From: an uncultured Treponema sp.
GTDB taxonomy: Bacteria > Spirochaetota > Spirochaetia > Treponematales > Treponemataceae
Length of the DNA: 64,000 nucleotides
Assembly: GCA_934718065.1 (NCBI GenBank)
Contig: CAKUZR010000011.1
Location: 1 to 64,000 of the forward strand
Direction: 5' to 3'
Shown here: positions 42,246 to 50,762 of the stretch, in pieces
Position numbering within the stretch: the first letter of the stretch is position 1
Layout of the letters: every line of letters starts with the position of its first letter
Notes under the pieces: generated by a model
What the model was told of the DNA's origin: nothing
Database searches by the model: none
The model's input: the letters and a program-made list of their open reading frames with translations, nothing else
Translations under genes and position numbers: made by a program

Positions 42246-43004
42246 ATGACGGAAGAAATTAAGCGGAATCTGAAGGCACTCGCCGAAAAATACGAAAATT
42301 CTTCGTTTTTGAATTCTGATCCGAGCCAGTTTTTGCGCTGGTATAAAAATCAGGCGGATGTTGAAATTGCGGCTTTTGTTGCGGCGATGCTTTCCTTTGG
42401 AAACAGAAAACAGTTTATTCCAAAAATCCGGTTTATTTTTGAAACCGCGGATTGTGCCGGCGGAATTTTTTGCTGGATAAAAAACGGCGGTTTTGAAAAG
42501 GATTTTTCTTCGGCTTCTGGAAACGATGATGAAAAATTCTACCGTTTTTATTCTTACGAAGATATGAAAATTCTTTTCCGGGCTTTTAAAAATCTGCTGG
42601 AAGAAAACGAAACTTTTGGCGGCTATGTGAAAAAATCTTGCCTTGAAGAAAATAAAACGCCGGCGGAAGCTGTTTCTTTGGCTTTTGAAAAATGCAAAAT
42701 TGTTCCGAAAGGAAAAAATTCTGCAAACAAACGCGTGAATATGTTTTTGCGCTGGATGGTTCGCCGGAATTCGCCGGTTGACTTGGGCTTGTGGAGCTGG
42801 ATTTCGCCGGCAGACTTGATAATTCCGCTGGACACGCACGTTATTCAGGAGGCGGTGAAATTGGATTTGATTTCAGAAAATGCGCCGGCTTCAATGAAAA
42901 CGGCGGAAAAAATAACTTGCCAGCTGAAGAAAATTTGGCCGGACGATCCTTGCAAAGGTGATTTCGCGCTTTTCGGGCTTGGCGTTGACGAGGAAAATTT
43001 ATGA
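42246..43004 (+). CDS. TIGR02757/DUF2400 family protein
   Basis: A 252-residue protein of the family TIGR02757, widespread in spirochaetes and other bacteria, with a fold related to helix-hairpin-helix DNA glycosylases. The signature is in the C-terminal half: MFLRWMVRRNSPVDLGLW, then LIIPLDTHV, and ends DFALFGLG. The function is not established. It starts 12 bases after the ammonia-lyase stop and overlaps the next gene by four bases. Confidence 0.8.
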   Translation: MTEEIKRNLKALAEKYENSSFLNSDPSQFLRWYKNQADVEIAAFVAAMLSFGNRKQFIPKIRFIFETADCAGGIFCWIKNGGFEKDFSSASGNDDEKFYRFYSYEDMKILFRAFKNLLEENETFGGYVKKSCLEENKTPAEAVSLAFEKCKIVPKGKNSANKRVNMFLRWMVRRNSPVDLGLWSWISPADLIIPLDTHVIQEAVKLDLISENAPASMKTAEKITCQLKKIWPDDPCKGDFALFGLGVDEENL

Positions 43005-43807
43005 TATTTTGGCTGATTCTGGCGGTTCTTTTCAATTTGTATTTTATTGCAATCCGTATTTGCTCCCCGGAAACTTTTTTGGGTTCGTTTTTCGGGTTTT
43101 CGTCGGTTTGGTTCTGGCTTTCCGTTGTCTGCATTTTGATTTTTTGCTTCAGAAAACATCATTTTTGGAAAAAAACTGTGAAATGGGCAAAAATCGCGGT
43201 TCTTTCAGTGCTTTGCGCCGGAATTCTTGTTTCGGGAATAAATTTGTGGTTCATCTGCCATCCAAAACTTGCTGACGGCTCTGAAAATCCGGAATATGTT
43301 ATTCTTCTTGGCGGCGGAATTACAAAAGACGCTGAGCTTACGGATTCTGTAAAGCGCAGGGTTGCCGCCGCCGCTGAATATTTGAAGGCGCATCCAAATG
43401 CGGTTTGCGTTGTTACCGGCGGAAAAGGCGTTTTTGCTCCATGCCCGGAAAGCGACGTTCTGAAGCCGGCTTTGGAATCGTTTGGAATTGCGGAAAACCG
43501 TGTGCTTGCGGAAAATCAGGCGAAAGACACAATTCAGAATTTTCAGTTCAGCGCAAAAATTCTTTCTGAATATTCCGGCCGCCCGGTTGAAGAAATTCTT
43601 TCCGCGCCGGTTGCGATTGTTACAAACGATTTTCATCTTGCGCGAGCGGAGCGGCTTGCTGAGCGGATGGGCTTTTCAAATTTCTTTGGGGTCGAGGCAA
43701 AAACTCCGCCGCTTTTCGTTCTGAATTCGTATTCGCGGGAAATTTTGTGCTACATAAAATTGAATCTCCGCATTCTTCTTACAGGAAAACCTGAAAAAAT
43801 TTTGTAA
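43001..43807 (+). CDS. YdcF/SanA-like DUF218 membrane protein
   Basis: 268 residues with three N-terminal membrane helices (about residues 3-20, 30-50 and 65-85) and a C-terminal DUF218 domain starting YVILLGGGITKDAEL (about residue 97). The rest includes VVTGGKG (about residue 137) and VTNDFHLARAERLAERMG (about residue 207). DUF218 proteins have been linked to envelope integrity and cell wall intermediates (ElyC/SanA), but the activity is not settled. Its ATG overlaps the stop of the previous gene. Confidence 0.8.
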   Translation: MIFWLILAVLFNLYFIAIRICSPETFLGSFFGFSSVWFWLSVVCILIFCFRKHHFWKKTVKWAKIAVLSVLCAGILVSGINLWFICHPKLADGSENPEYVILLGGGITKDAELTDSVKRRVAAAAEYLKAHPNAVCVVTGGKGVFAPCPESDVLKPALESFGIAENRVLAENQAKDTIQNFQFSAKILSEYSGRPVEEILSAPVAIVTNDFHLARAERLAERMGFSNFFGVEAKTPPLFVLNSYSREILCYIKLNLRILLTGKPEKIL

Positions 43808-43872
43808 TTTGATTTGCGCCAATTTGCGGCTTTTATCTTCTATAAATAAAAGAAATTTTATAAAATCAAGTT

Positions 43873-44931
43873 ATGGAAACTCCTTTTTTCGGTGAAATGC
43901 TGATTATCAGCTTGATTCTTTTGAACTGCGCAAGAATTTTTCTTCTTAAGTTTGGAAAAGTTGACTCGCTCACGATTCTTGCGCCTATAAGCGTTGTTCT
44001 TGCCGTTCTGCAAATTCTTGCCTGGGACGCGGATGTTTTTTCGATTTTCATTCTTTTGATTTCAATTCTTTGCTTTTTTACAAATTTCCGCGCTTTTTTG
44101 CGTTTTATGGGCGGTCTCTACGTTGACCATTACAGTTTTGCGTTCAAATTCGGCTCGGTTTTTCTGATTTTGCTGTGTCTTTTTGAAGGCGCAGTCATTG
44201 TGAAATTCCGTCCGGTTTTTCTGAGCAAAAAAGAATTTAATTCCGTGGAAGCAAAAATTCCGCTTTCCGGGGATTTTTCCGGCGGTTTTGAAAAAACTGG
44301 GGATTTTGATTTTCCTTCCGCAGAAATCAGAGTTTTTTCGCCTTCAAAAGAAGAGCTTTTCAACGGTCAGTCAATTATTTTGCTTTCCGACAAGCGCGCT
44401 GATTCCGCTGGATATATTCCGTATATGAAAATGCTTGCCGCAAAAGGATTTAAAGTTTATTCCGGCGATTTTTACTCGCGGGATTTGAAATGGTTCAACA
44501 GTTTTGCGGATTCAAAGATTTTCAGGAAATTTTTTATGCTGGCGAATTATTTTAAAAATCCTGTTGCTTTTGAAATGCAGAAAGAATTTTATTCATATAA
44601 TTCTGAGCGGGAGCTTAAGGCGATGCTGGATTTTGTTCTTTCGGAGGAAAATTCGGATTCGGAAAGAAAACCGGTTTTTGTTGTCGGCGACTGGATGAGC
44701 GAAATTTGCCTTGATGATTTTTCCAAGGAAAAAAATGCGGATGTCGCCGGAGTTTTCAGTCTTTCTTCGCTGGAGGAATATTCTTCCAAAGGATTCGGTT
44801 TTGTTCAGCAGACTTCGCCGTTCGTTGCGTATTTTTTGGATTTGCCGCGCGAGCCGGATTTGGAAAATTTGAAAACGATAGTTGAAAAAACTTTGACCGC
44901 GATTCCAGGAGGAACGGATGACGCTGAATGA
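43873..44931 (+). CDS. Membrane protein with a hydrolase-like soluble domain (unknown)
   Basis: 352 residues. The first 110 or so hold four hydrophobic helices. After another helix (about residues 93-118) comes a soluble part whose pattern, SIILLSDKRADSAGYIPYMKMLAAKGFKVYSGDF, resembles the start of an alpha/beta hydrolase (strand, loop, helix). A possible nucleophile-elbow segment is VFVVGDWMSE, without the usual GxSxG. I would not call a reaction. It overlaps the NIF3-like gene by 14 bases. Confidence 0.55.
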   Translation: METPFFGEMLIISLILLNCARIFLLKFGKVDSLTILAPISVVLAVLQILAWDADVFSIFILLISILCFFTNFRAFLRFMGGLYVDHYSFAFKFGSVFLILLCLFEGAVIVKFRPVFLSKKEFNSVEAKIPLSGDFSGGFEKTGDFDFPSAEIRVFSPSKEELFNGQSIILLSDKRADSAGYIPYMKMLAAKGFKVYSGDFYSRDLKWFNSFADSKIFRKFFMLANYFKNPVAFEMQKEFYSYNSERELKAMLDFVLSEENSDSERKPVFVVGDWMSEICLDDFSKEKNADVAGVFSLSSLEEYSSKGFGFVQQTSPFVAYFLDLPREPDLENLKTIVEKTLTAIPGGTDDAE

Positions 44932-45691
44932 GCTTGATGAATATTTTAGAACTTTCCTGAAAATTGAAAATTATCCGGCTGATGTTTCAAAAAACGGAAT
45001 TCAGATTCAAAATAGCGAGCCGGATAAAAAGCAGATAAAAAAAGTTGCTTTTGCGGTGGATGCTTGCCAGGAAACCGCCCTGAAAGCCGCGGAAATTGGC
45101 GCGGATGTTCTTTTTGTTCACCACGGGCTTTTCTGGCCGGAAACGGAAATTCTTGCGGGCGCTGCGTACAAAAGATTTGTGCCGTTCTTGAAAAATGATG
45201 TGGCGTTGTATGCGTGTCATATTCCGCTGGATGCTAATAATCCTTACGGAAATAATTACGGTCTGGCGGCGCGTATCGGGCTGAAGAATTTACAGCCTTT
45301 CGGGGAATGGCGCGGAATGCTGTGTGGCGTAAAAGGCGAGCTGGAAAATCCAGTTTCTGTGGAAGAACTGGTTCAGCGCGCGCATAACAAAGGTGAAAAT
45401 CCGCGTTGCGTTCTGCCGTTTGGAAAAAAACTTGTGAGAACGGTGGGAATTGTTTCTGGCGGCGGCGGAAGCGAAAAAGATGTTTCTCAGGCGGTTTCCG
45501 CAAATCTTGACGCGTACATTACCGGCGAGCCTGAGCATAGCGCGTACCATTTTATAAAAGAATCTGGAATAAATTTTATTGCGATGGGACATTATTTCAG
45601 CGAAACGGTGGGCGTTCAGAATGTTGCAAAAAAACTGAAGGAAGAAACTGGAATTGAAACTGAATTTATAGATTTCCCGACAGGATTGTAA
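44918..45691 (+). CDS. NIF3/YbgI-family dinuclear metal protein
   Basis: A 257-residue protein of the NIF3/YbgI family, which forms a ring and binds two metal ions; its substrate is uncertain (GTP cyclohydrolase I type 2-like). The metal-binding histidines sit in LFVHHGLFW (about residues 65-73), HIPLDANNPYGNN (about 97-109) and MGHYFSETVGVQ (about 228-239). The start overlaps the end of the previous gene. The lspA gene follows after 51 bases. Confidence 0.85.
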   Translation: MTLNELDEYFRTFLKIENYPADVSKNGIQIQNSEPDKKQIKKVAFAVDACQETALKAAEIGADVLFVHHGLFWPETEILAGAAYKRFVPFLKNDVALYACHIPLDANNPYGNNYGLAARIGLKNLQPFGEWRGMLCGVKGELENPVSVEELVQRAHNKGENPRCVLPFGKKLVRTVGIVSGGGGSEKDVSQAVSANLDAYITGEPEHSAYHFIKESGINFIAMGHYFSETVGVQNVAKKLKEETGIETEFIDFPTGL

Positions 45692-45742
45692 ATTCATTCA
45701 ATTATTCTTTAAAATAAAAAATATAAAAGGTATATTTGATAT

Positions 45743-46291
45743 ATGAATATTGAGAAAAAGAAGTTGCTTCCATTTATATTGACTTTCGCCGTGATTCTTG
45801 CGGATCAGCTTACAAAGCTGCTGGTTGAAATTTATATCCCGCTTGATTACGCGAACGGACGGCTTGGGCTTGGTCCTGTTTTTTTGGGAGATTTTTTAAG
45901 AATTATCCGGGTTTACAATACTGGAGTTGCATTCAGCCTTGGCGATTCCTGGCCGCTTGCAGTTCGCCGGTTGAGTTTCGGGCTTGTTCCGCTTGTTGTG
46001 ATGATTCTGGTTATCGCGGTTTATTTTAGGAACAAGGATTTTTCAATGCTTCAACGCTGGGCTATTTGCGGAGTTCTTGGCGGCGGTTTTGGAAATTTGA
46101 TTGACAGATTTTTCCGGGCGCGCGGTGTTGTTGATTTTATCGATGTGAAATTCTACGGACTTTTTGGAATGGAACGCTGGCCGACTTTCAATGTTGCGGA
46201 TGCGGCTGTTGTTGTCTGCGGAATTATGCTGGTGGTTTCTTTTTTGGTTCAAATTTCAAAAGAATCAAAAACAAAAAAGGCTGAAAAATAA
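45743..46291 (+). CDS. lspA: Lipoprotein signal peptidase LspA
   Basis: A 182-residue integral membrane aspartic protease (signal peptidase II) that cuts the lipidated signal peptide of lipoproteins, such as the polyene-cluster lipoprotein here. It has four hydrophobic helices and the family boxes NTGVAFS (about residues 56-62), GNLIDRFF (about 116-123), VVDFIDVKFYG (about 128-138) and FNVADA (about 149-154), which supply the two catalytic aspartates. It is AT-rich immediately upstream, with AAAGG before the ATG. Confidence 0.95.
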   Translation: MNIEKKKLLPFILTFAVILADQLTKLLVEIYIPLDYANGRLGLGPVFLGDFLRIIRVYNTGVAFSLGDSWPLAVRRLSFGLVPLVVMILVIAVYFRNKDFSMLQRWAICGVLGGGFGNLIDRFFRARGVVDFIDVKFYGLFGMERWPTFNVADAAVVVCGIMLVVSFLVQISKESKTKKAEK

Positions 46292-46311
46292 GAAATTAAA
46301 TAGGAAAGAAA

Positions 46312-47028
46312 ATGAAAAAAATTGGAATAATCGGCGCGATGGATGTTGAAATAAATATCTTCTGCGAGGAAATGAAAAAAAACGGCACTTTGAAAAAAAC
46401 TGAATGTGGAAATCTTGTTTTTAACGAAGGAAAACTTTGCGGAAAAGACGTTGTTGTTGTAAAAAGCGGCATCGGCAAAGTCAACGCGGCTCTTTGCGCC
46501 CAGCGGCTCATTCTTCAGTTTGAGGCTGAAAAAATAATCAACACTGGAATCGCGGGTTCAATTCAGCAGAATCTGCATATTCACGATATGGTTGTTTCAA
46601 CAGATGCGGTTTACCATGATATGGATGCAACGGCGTTTGGTTATGGCCCTACGGAAATTCCGCAGATGCATACTTCGGCTTTCGACGCTGATGAAAAAAT
46701 GATTGATGCGGCAGAAAAAGCTTTTGCTCTTTCGGAAAGCGCGAAAAAATACAAGCTTGTCCGCGGAAGAATTGCCACAGGCGACCAGTTCATTTCGTAT
46801 TCGGAGCAAAAATCGCACATTGAAGAAATTTGTTCTCCTGCCTGCGTTGAAATGGAAGGCGCTGGAATTGCGCACGCCTGCTTTCTGAACAAAATTCCTT
46901 TTGTGATTTTGCGCTGCATTTCGGACAACGCGGATGACAGCTACGAAGTAACTTACAGTTTCAATGAAAAAATCGCTTCGGAGGAATGTGCCGCTGTAGT
47001 GCTGAAAATGCTGGAATTTCTGGATTAA
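46312..47028 (+). CDS. mtnN: 5'-methylthioadenosine/S-adenosylhomocysteine nucleosidase
   Basis: A 238-residue nucleosidase. It splits adenine from S-adenosylhomocysteine and methylthioadenosine. Features: IGAMDVEINIF (about residues 7-17), the purine-site SGIGKVNAA and NTGIAGSI, and CVEMEGAGIAHAC (about 176-188) with the ribose-binding Met-Glu. It stands 24 bases before the luxS start, so the two make the S-ribosylhomocysteine to AI-2 pathway in one transcript. GGAAAG lies before the ATG. Confidence 0.95.
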   Translation: MKKIGIIGAMDVEINIFCEEMKKNGTLKKTECGNLVFNEGKLCGKDVVVVKSGIGKVNAALCAQRLILQFEAEKIINTGIAGSIQQNLHIHDMVVSTDAVYHDMDATAFGYGPTEIPQMHTSAFDADEKMIDAAEKAFALSESAKKYKLVRGRIATGDQFISYSEQKSHIEEICSPACVEMEGAGIAHACFLNKIPFVILRCISDNADDSYEVTYSFNEKIASEECAAVVLKMLEFLD

Positions 47029-47051
47029 AATATTAAATGCGAGGTGAAAAA

Positions 47052-47546
47052 ATGGCAGAACATTCGGAAGGTCATTACAAAGTTGACAGTTTCAATCTTG
47101 ATCACACAAAAGTTGTTGCGCCCTATGTAAGGATTGCGGCAAAAAAAACAGGCGAAAAAGGCGATGTCGTTACAAAATTTGATATAAGATTTTGCCAGCC
47201 GAACAAGGAATTTATGACAACCGGCGCGCTTCATTCTTTGGAGCACATTGTTGCGGAATATATCCGCGATGAAGTTGAAGGTGTTATTGATTTCAGTCCT
47301 ATGGGCTGCCGGACAGGTTTTTATTTTACAGTTTTTGGCGACCGCGATGAAAAATATATTGCGGAGCGTATGCTGAACGTTTTGAAAAAAGTTGCAGTCT
47401 GGGACAAGCCCGTTCCTGCCGCCACGGAAAAAGAATGTGGAAATTACAAGGATCAGGATTTGGAAGGCGCAAAATCCTGGGCAAAAAAATGGGTTGAAGG
47501 AATTGAGCGCAAAGGCTGGAACTGCTACGGCGAAAAAACAAACTGA
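47052..47546 (+). CDS. luxS: S-ribosylhomocysteine lyase LuxS
   Basis: A 164-residue iron-dependent enzyme that cleaves S-ribosylhomocysteine to homocysteine and DPD, the precursor of AI-2. The metal site HSLEH is at residues 61-65 and the catalytic or metal-binding cysteine is Cys129 in KECGNYKD. Its length is normal. GAGGTGA lies just before ATG 47052, which I prefer to the ATG 15 bases upstream. Direct neighbour of mtnN. Confidence 0.95.
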   Translation: MAEHSEGHYKVDSFNLDHTKVVAPYVRIAAKKTGEKGDVVTKFDIRFCQPNKEFMTTGALHSLEHIVAEYIRDEVEGVIDFSPMGCRTGFYFTVFGDRDEKYIAERMLNVLKKVAVWDKPVPAATEKECGNYKDQDLEGAKSWAKKWVEGIERKGWNCYGEKTN

Positions 47547-47583
47547 CGCAAAATAAAATATAAAATATCCGGAGGAACTGCAC

Positions 47584-49086
47584 TTGAACATATTTGTAAA
47601 GTTGAAGGAAACTGTGACTTCAGTGTTGCCTGTAATGCTGATTGTTTTTGTTCTTGGTCTGACAGTTGCGCCGCTTGGCGCTTCAATTCTGCTAAGATTT
47701 TTTATCGGCGGAATTCTGCTTATCCTGGGACTTACAATTTTTCTGCTCGGCGTTGATATTGGAATTCGTCCGATGGGCGAGCAGACGGGCGCGGCTTTGG
47801 TTTCAAAAAGAAATTTGTTTATTCTGCTAAGCGTTTCTTTTGTTATTGGATTTTTGGTGACTGTTGCTGAGCCGGATATTCAGGTTTTTGGCGATCAAAT
47901 CCACAGCGTTTTTTCTGCGGTGAATAAGACAGGGCTTGTCTACATTATTGCGGCGGGCGTTGGACTTCTGATTACAATCGGGCTTTTAAAGTCGATTTTG
48001 AAATGGTCGCTGAAAGTTACGCTTTTTGTCTTGTATATTGCGGTTTTTATTCTTGCGTATTTTACTCCGGAAAGTTTCCGCGGAATTGCGTTTGATTCAG
48101 GCGGAGCTACAACTGGTCCGATGACGGTTCCTTTCATTCTTGCAATTGGAATCGGCGTTTCTTCGGTTCGTTCAACCGGTGCGGACAAAGACAGCGAAAG
48201 TTTCGGTCTTACAGGAATTACATCGGTCGGTCCGATAATGGCGGTTCTGGCTTACGGAATATTTCTTTCAATGACGGGAAAACTTGATTCAGCGAATGAA
48301 ATTTTGTCTGAAAGCGAAAATATTGCCGGCCTTGGAATTTTCCTTCAGCTGGTTCCAAATGTTGTGAAGGAAGCCGCTCTTTCGATTCTGCCGCTTTTCA
48401 TTCTTTTTATATTTTTCCAGCTTTTTCTTCTGCATTTGCCTCCGCGGAAAGTCGCGAAAGTTATTGTCGGTCTTGTTTACAGTTTTATAGGGCTTTCCAT
48501 TTTTCTGATTGGCGTGAACGGCGGATTTATGGATGCAGGAAAACATCTTGGGGCTGCGCTTGGCGCAAAAGCTGCTGAATTCGGCGGATTCTGGAATGTT
48601 CTGCTGATTGCTACTGGAGTCTTGCTCGGCGCGGTTGTTGTTTGCGCTGAACCGGCGGTCTGGGTTCTTACAGAACAGGTTGAAAATCTTTCCGGCGGCA
48701 CAATAAAAAGAAAGCTCATGCTTACGTTCCTTGCGGCTGGCTCGGCTGTTGCGATTGGACTTACAATGTGGCGAGCGCTTCAAGGGTTCAGCATTATGCG
48801 GATAATTATTCCAGGATATGCGATTGCTTTGCTTCTTATGGCGTTTTGTCCGAAACTTTTTACGGCAATCGCGTTTGACTCAGGCGGAGTTGCTTCCGGC
48901 CCGATTACTTCAACTTTTGTGCTTTCGTTCACGCTGGGTGCTTCCCATGCGGCGGGCGGCTCTTCTGACGCGTTCGGAGTAATTGCGCTGGTTGCTATGA
49001 CTCCTTTGATTGCGATTCAGATTCTTGGAATTCTGTTTGCCGCAAAAAAACGGAAAAACCAGATTACAACAAAGGAGGCAAGCTGA
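47584..49086 (+). CDS. DUF1538 (UmpAB-like) membrane transporter, tandem halves fused
   Basis: A 500-residue membrane protein with about 12 hydrophobic helices, made of two homologous halves. The motif FDSGGATTGPMT (about residue 170) recurs as FDSGGVASGPIT (about residue 432). DUF1538 proteins UmpA and UmpB have been reported, to my recollection, as cation/proton antiporters that need both subunits; here both halves are in one polypeptide. TTG 47584 has GGAGG at 47571-47575. Its stop overlaps the start of the PII-like gene, which probably regulates it. Confidence 0.75.
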   Translation: MNIFVKLKETVTSVLPVMLIVFVLGLTVAPLGASILLRFFIGGILLILGLTIFLLGVDIGIRPMGEQTGAALVSKRNLFILLSVSFVIGFLVTVAEPDIQVFGDQIHSVFSAVNKTGLVYIIAAGVGLLITIGLLKSILKWSLKVTLFVLYIAVFILAYFTPESFRGIAFDSGGATTGPMTVPFILAIGIGVSSVRSTGADKDSESFGLTGITSVGPIMAVLAYGIFLSMTGKLDSANEILSESENIAGLGIFLQLVPNVVKEAALSILPLFILFIFFQLFLLHLPPRKVAKVIVGLVYSFIGLSIFLIGVNGGFMDAGKHLGAALGAKAAEFGGFWNVLLIATGVLLGAVVVCAEPAVWVLTEQVENLSGGTIKRKLMLTFLAAGSAVAIGLTMWRALQGFSIMRIIIPGYAIALLLMAFCPKLFTAIAFDSGGVASGPITSTFVLSFTLGASHAAGGSSDAFGVIALVAMTPLIAIQILGILFAAKKRKNQITTKEAS

Positions 49087-49724
49087 TGTACGACATGATT
49101 ATTGGAATTGTTCCTAGAAATTGCGGAGAAATTTTGACTCATGCGGCTGTTGAGGCTGGCGCGCACGGCGGAACAATTTCCCGCGGCAAAGGAACTGCGG
49201 CTAGCACATTTCTTCAGATTTTGGGTTTGGCTGATTCAAACAAAGATATTGTTTACGTTCTGGTTTCTTCAGAAAATACAAAAAAAATTATGCAGGCGAT
49301 GGAAGATTCTTCTTCAGAAAAAAAACAGCCTTTTGGAATTTTGTTCAGCACAAAAGTCTCTCAGTTTATAAAATCCGGAAAAGCTACCGGAAAGGATGAA
49401 AATATGTCAGAAACAACACATCAGCTTATTACAATAATTGTGAACAAAGGTTTTGCGGAAGACGCAATGGCTGCCGCAAGAAACGCCGGGGCTACGGGCG
49501 GCACAATTCTTTCCGCGCGGGGAACTGCCCGGCCTGGCGATGAAACTTTCTTCGGTGTTGAAATTGTTCCTGAAAAAGATATGATTCTTATTCTTGCTGA
49601 AAATGCGAAAGTTTGCCAGATTATAGATTCTGTAAAAGAGCTGGACTGCCTTTCAAAGCCTGGAAGCGGAATTGTTTTTTCAAATCCTGCTGAAAATTTC
49701 ACATTGCTTGGAAAGAAAAAATAA
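49086..49724 (+). CDS. Tandem PII-like regulatory protein
   Basis: 212 residues forming two PII-fold domains. The first (residues 1-105) has AGAHGGTISRGKGT and the second (about 112-212) has AGATGGTILSARGTA, the PII-type nucleotide-binding stretch. Members next to DUF1538 transporters probably sense a nucleotide or metabolite and gate the channel. AAAGGAGG lies upstream of ATG 49086, which overlaps the transporter stop. Two PII domains in one chain are less usual than single-domain trimers. The ligand is unknown. Confidence 0.75.
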   Translation: MYDMIIGIVPRNCGEILTHAAVEAGAHGGTISRGKGTAASTFLQILGLADSNKDIVYVLVSSENTKKIMQAMEDSSSEKKQPFGILFSTKVSQFIKSGKATGKDENMSETTHQLITIIVNKGFAEDAMAAARNAGATGGTILSARGTARPGDETFFGVEIVPEKDMILILAENAKVCQIIDSVKELDCLSKPGSGIVFSNPAENFTLLGKKK

Positions 49725-50725
49725 TGACGGTAAAAGATTCTGTTTTTTCAGTTCTGCAGAATACAAAAACAGAAGACGGCTTTGTTTCCGGGCAGGAACT
49801 TGCTGAAAAATGCGGAGTAACAAGAACTTCTGTCTGGAAAGCAATCAATGCGCTAAGGAAGCAGGGCGCGCAGATTGAAGCTACAACAAACCGCGGCTAC
49901 AGGCTTGTTTCAAACGATGTTTACAATGCAGAGCAAATTCTGGCGCATATTTCGGATAAATCTGTAAAGATAAAATTTTTTGAGGAAATTGATTCCACGA
50001 ATACTCAGGCGAAACGTGATTTGGCGGAAAAAAACGGAAAATCGCTTCACAAAACTGTTTATGTCGCGGCGAAACAGACTTCTGGCCGCGGCAGGCTGGG
50101 GCGTCCGTTTTATTCGCCGGAAGAAACTGGAATTTATCTTTCAATTGTTTATTCAAACGGAAATATTGAAAAACCTGCGCTTGTTACTGCTTCTGCTGGC
50201 GTTGCCGTTGCCCGCGCGCTGAAAAAAATCTATGACGCGGACGCAAAAATAAAATGGGTCAACGATGTTTTTGTCGGCGGAAAAAAAGTCTGCGGAATTC
50301 TTACTGAAGGAAGCGCAAATTTTGAAACCGGACTGATTGAAGCGGCTGTTGTTGGAATCGGAATCAATATTTCAACGAACAAAAACCAGCCTGACGAATT
50401 GAAAAACATCGCCGGAAGCGTGATTTCTTCTTCAAAAAACAGAAAGCAGGCTGAGCTTTGCGCGGAAGTTGTGAATGAATTTCTTTCAATTCTTGATGGT
50501 GGCGAAAAAGAAATAAAAAAAGCGATGCAGGAATACAAATCCCGCTCATTTTTGATTGGAAAGGAAATTGAAATTTCTCCGGTTATAAACCGCGAGGAAA
50601 AAAACTTCAAATGCACGGTTCAGGATATTACGGACGACGCAAAACTTGTTGTAAAACTTGAAAACGGCGAAATAAAGGCTCTTGACAGCGGAGAAGTTTC
50701 CATTCATTCAAAAATCGTGGTATAA
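49724..50725 (+). CDS. birA: Bifunctional biotin ligase/repressor BirA
   Basis: A 333-residue biotin-protein ligase with an N-terminal helix-turn-helix (EKCGVTRTSVWKAINALRKQG, about residues 27-47), so it may also repress biotin genes. The ligase core has FEEIDSTNTQAKR, GRGRLGRPFYSP (the biotinyl-AMP loop, about residues 122-133) and KWVNDVFVGGKKVCGIL. It attaches biotin to carboxylases. The start ATG 49724 overlaps the stop of the PII-like gene (TAATG); co-transcription with the transporter is likely, though the functions are not obviously related. Confidence 0.93.
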   Translation: MTVKDSVFSVLQNTKTEDGFVSGQELAEKCGVTRTSVWKAINALRKQGAQIEATTNRGYRLVSNDVYNAEQILAHISDKSVKIKFFEEIDSTNTQAKRDLAEKNGKSLHKTVYVAAKQTSGRGRLGRPFYSPEETGIYLSIVYSNGNIEKPALVTASAGVAVARALKKIYDADAKIKWVNDVFVGGKKVCGILTEGSANFETGLIEAAVVGIGINISTNKNQPDELKNIAGSVISSSKNRKQAELCAEVVNEFLSILDGGEKEIKKAMQEYKSRSFLIGKEIEISPVINREEKNFKCTVQDITDDAKLVVKLENGEIKALDSGEVSIHSKIVV

Positions 50726-50762
50726 TATAAAATATTCAAAATAATTTACTGGCAGGTGTATA

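Noticed and set aside
41553..42839. 428-codon minus-strand open frame spanning the lyase end and the DUF2400 gene
   Set aside because: It crosses two well-supported plus-strand genes and its composition is that of a shadow frame.
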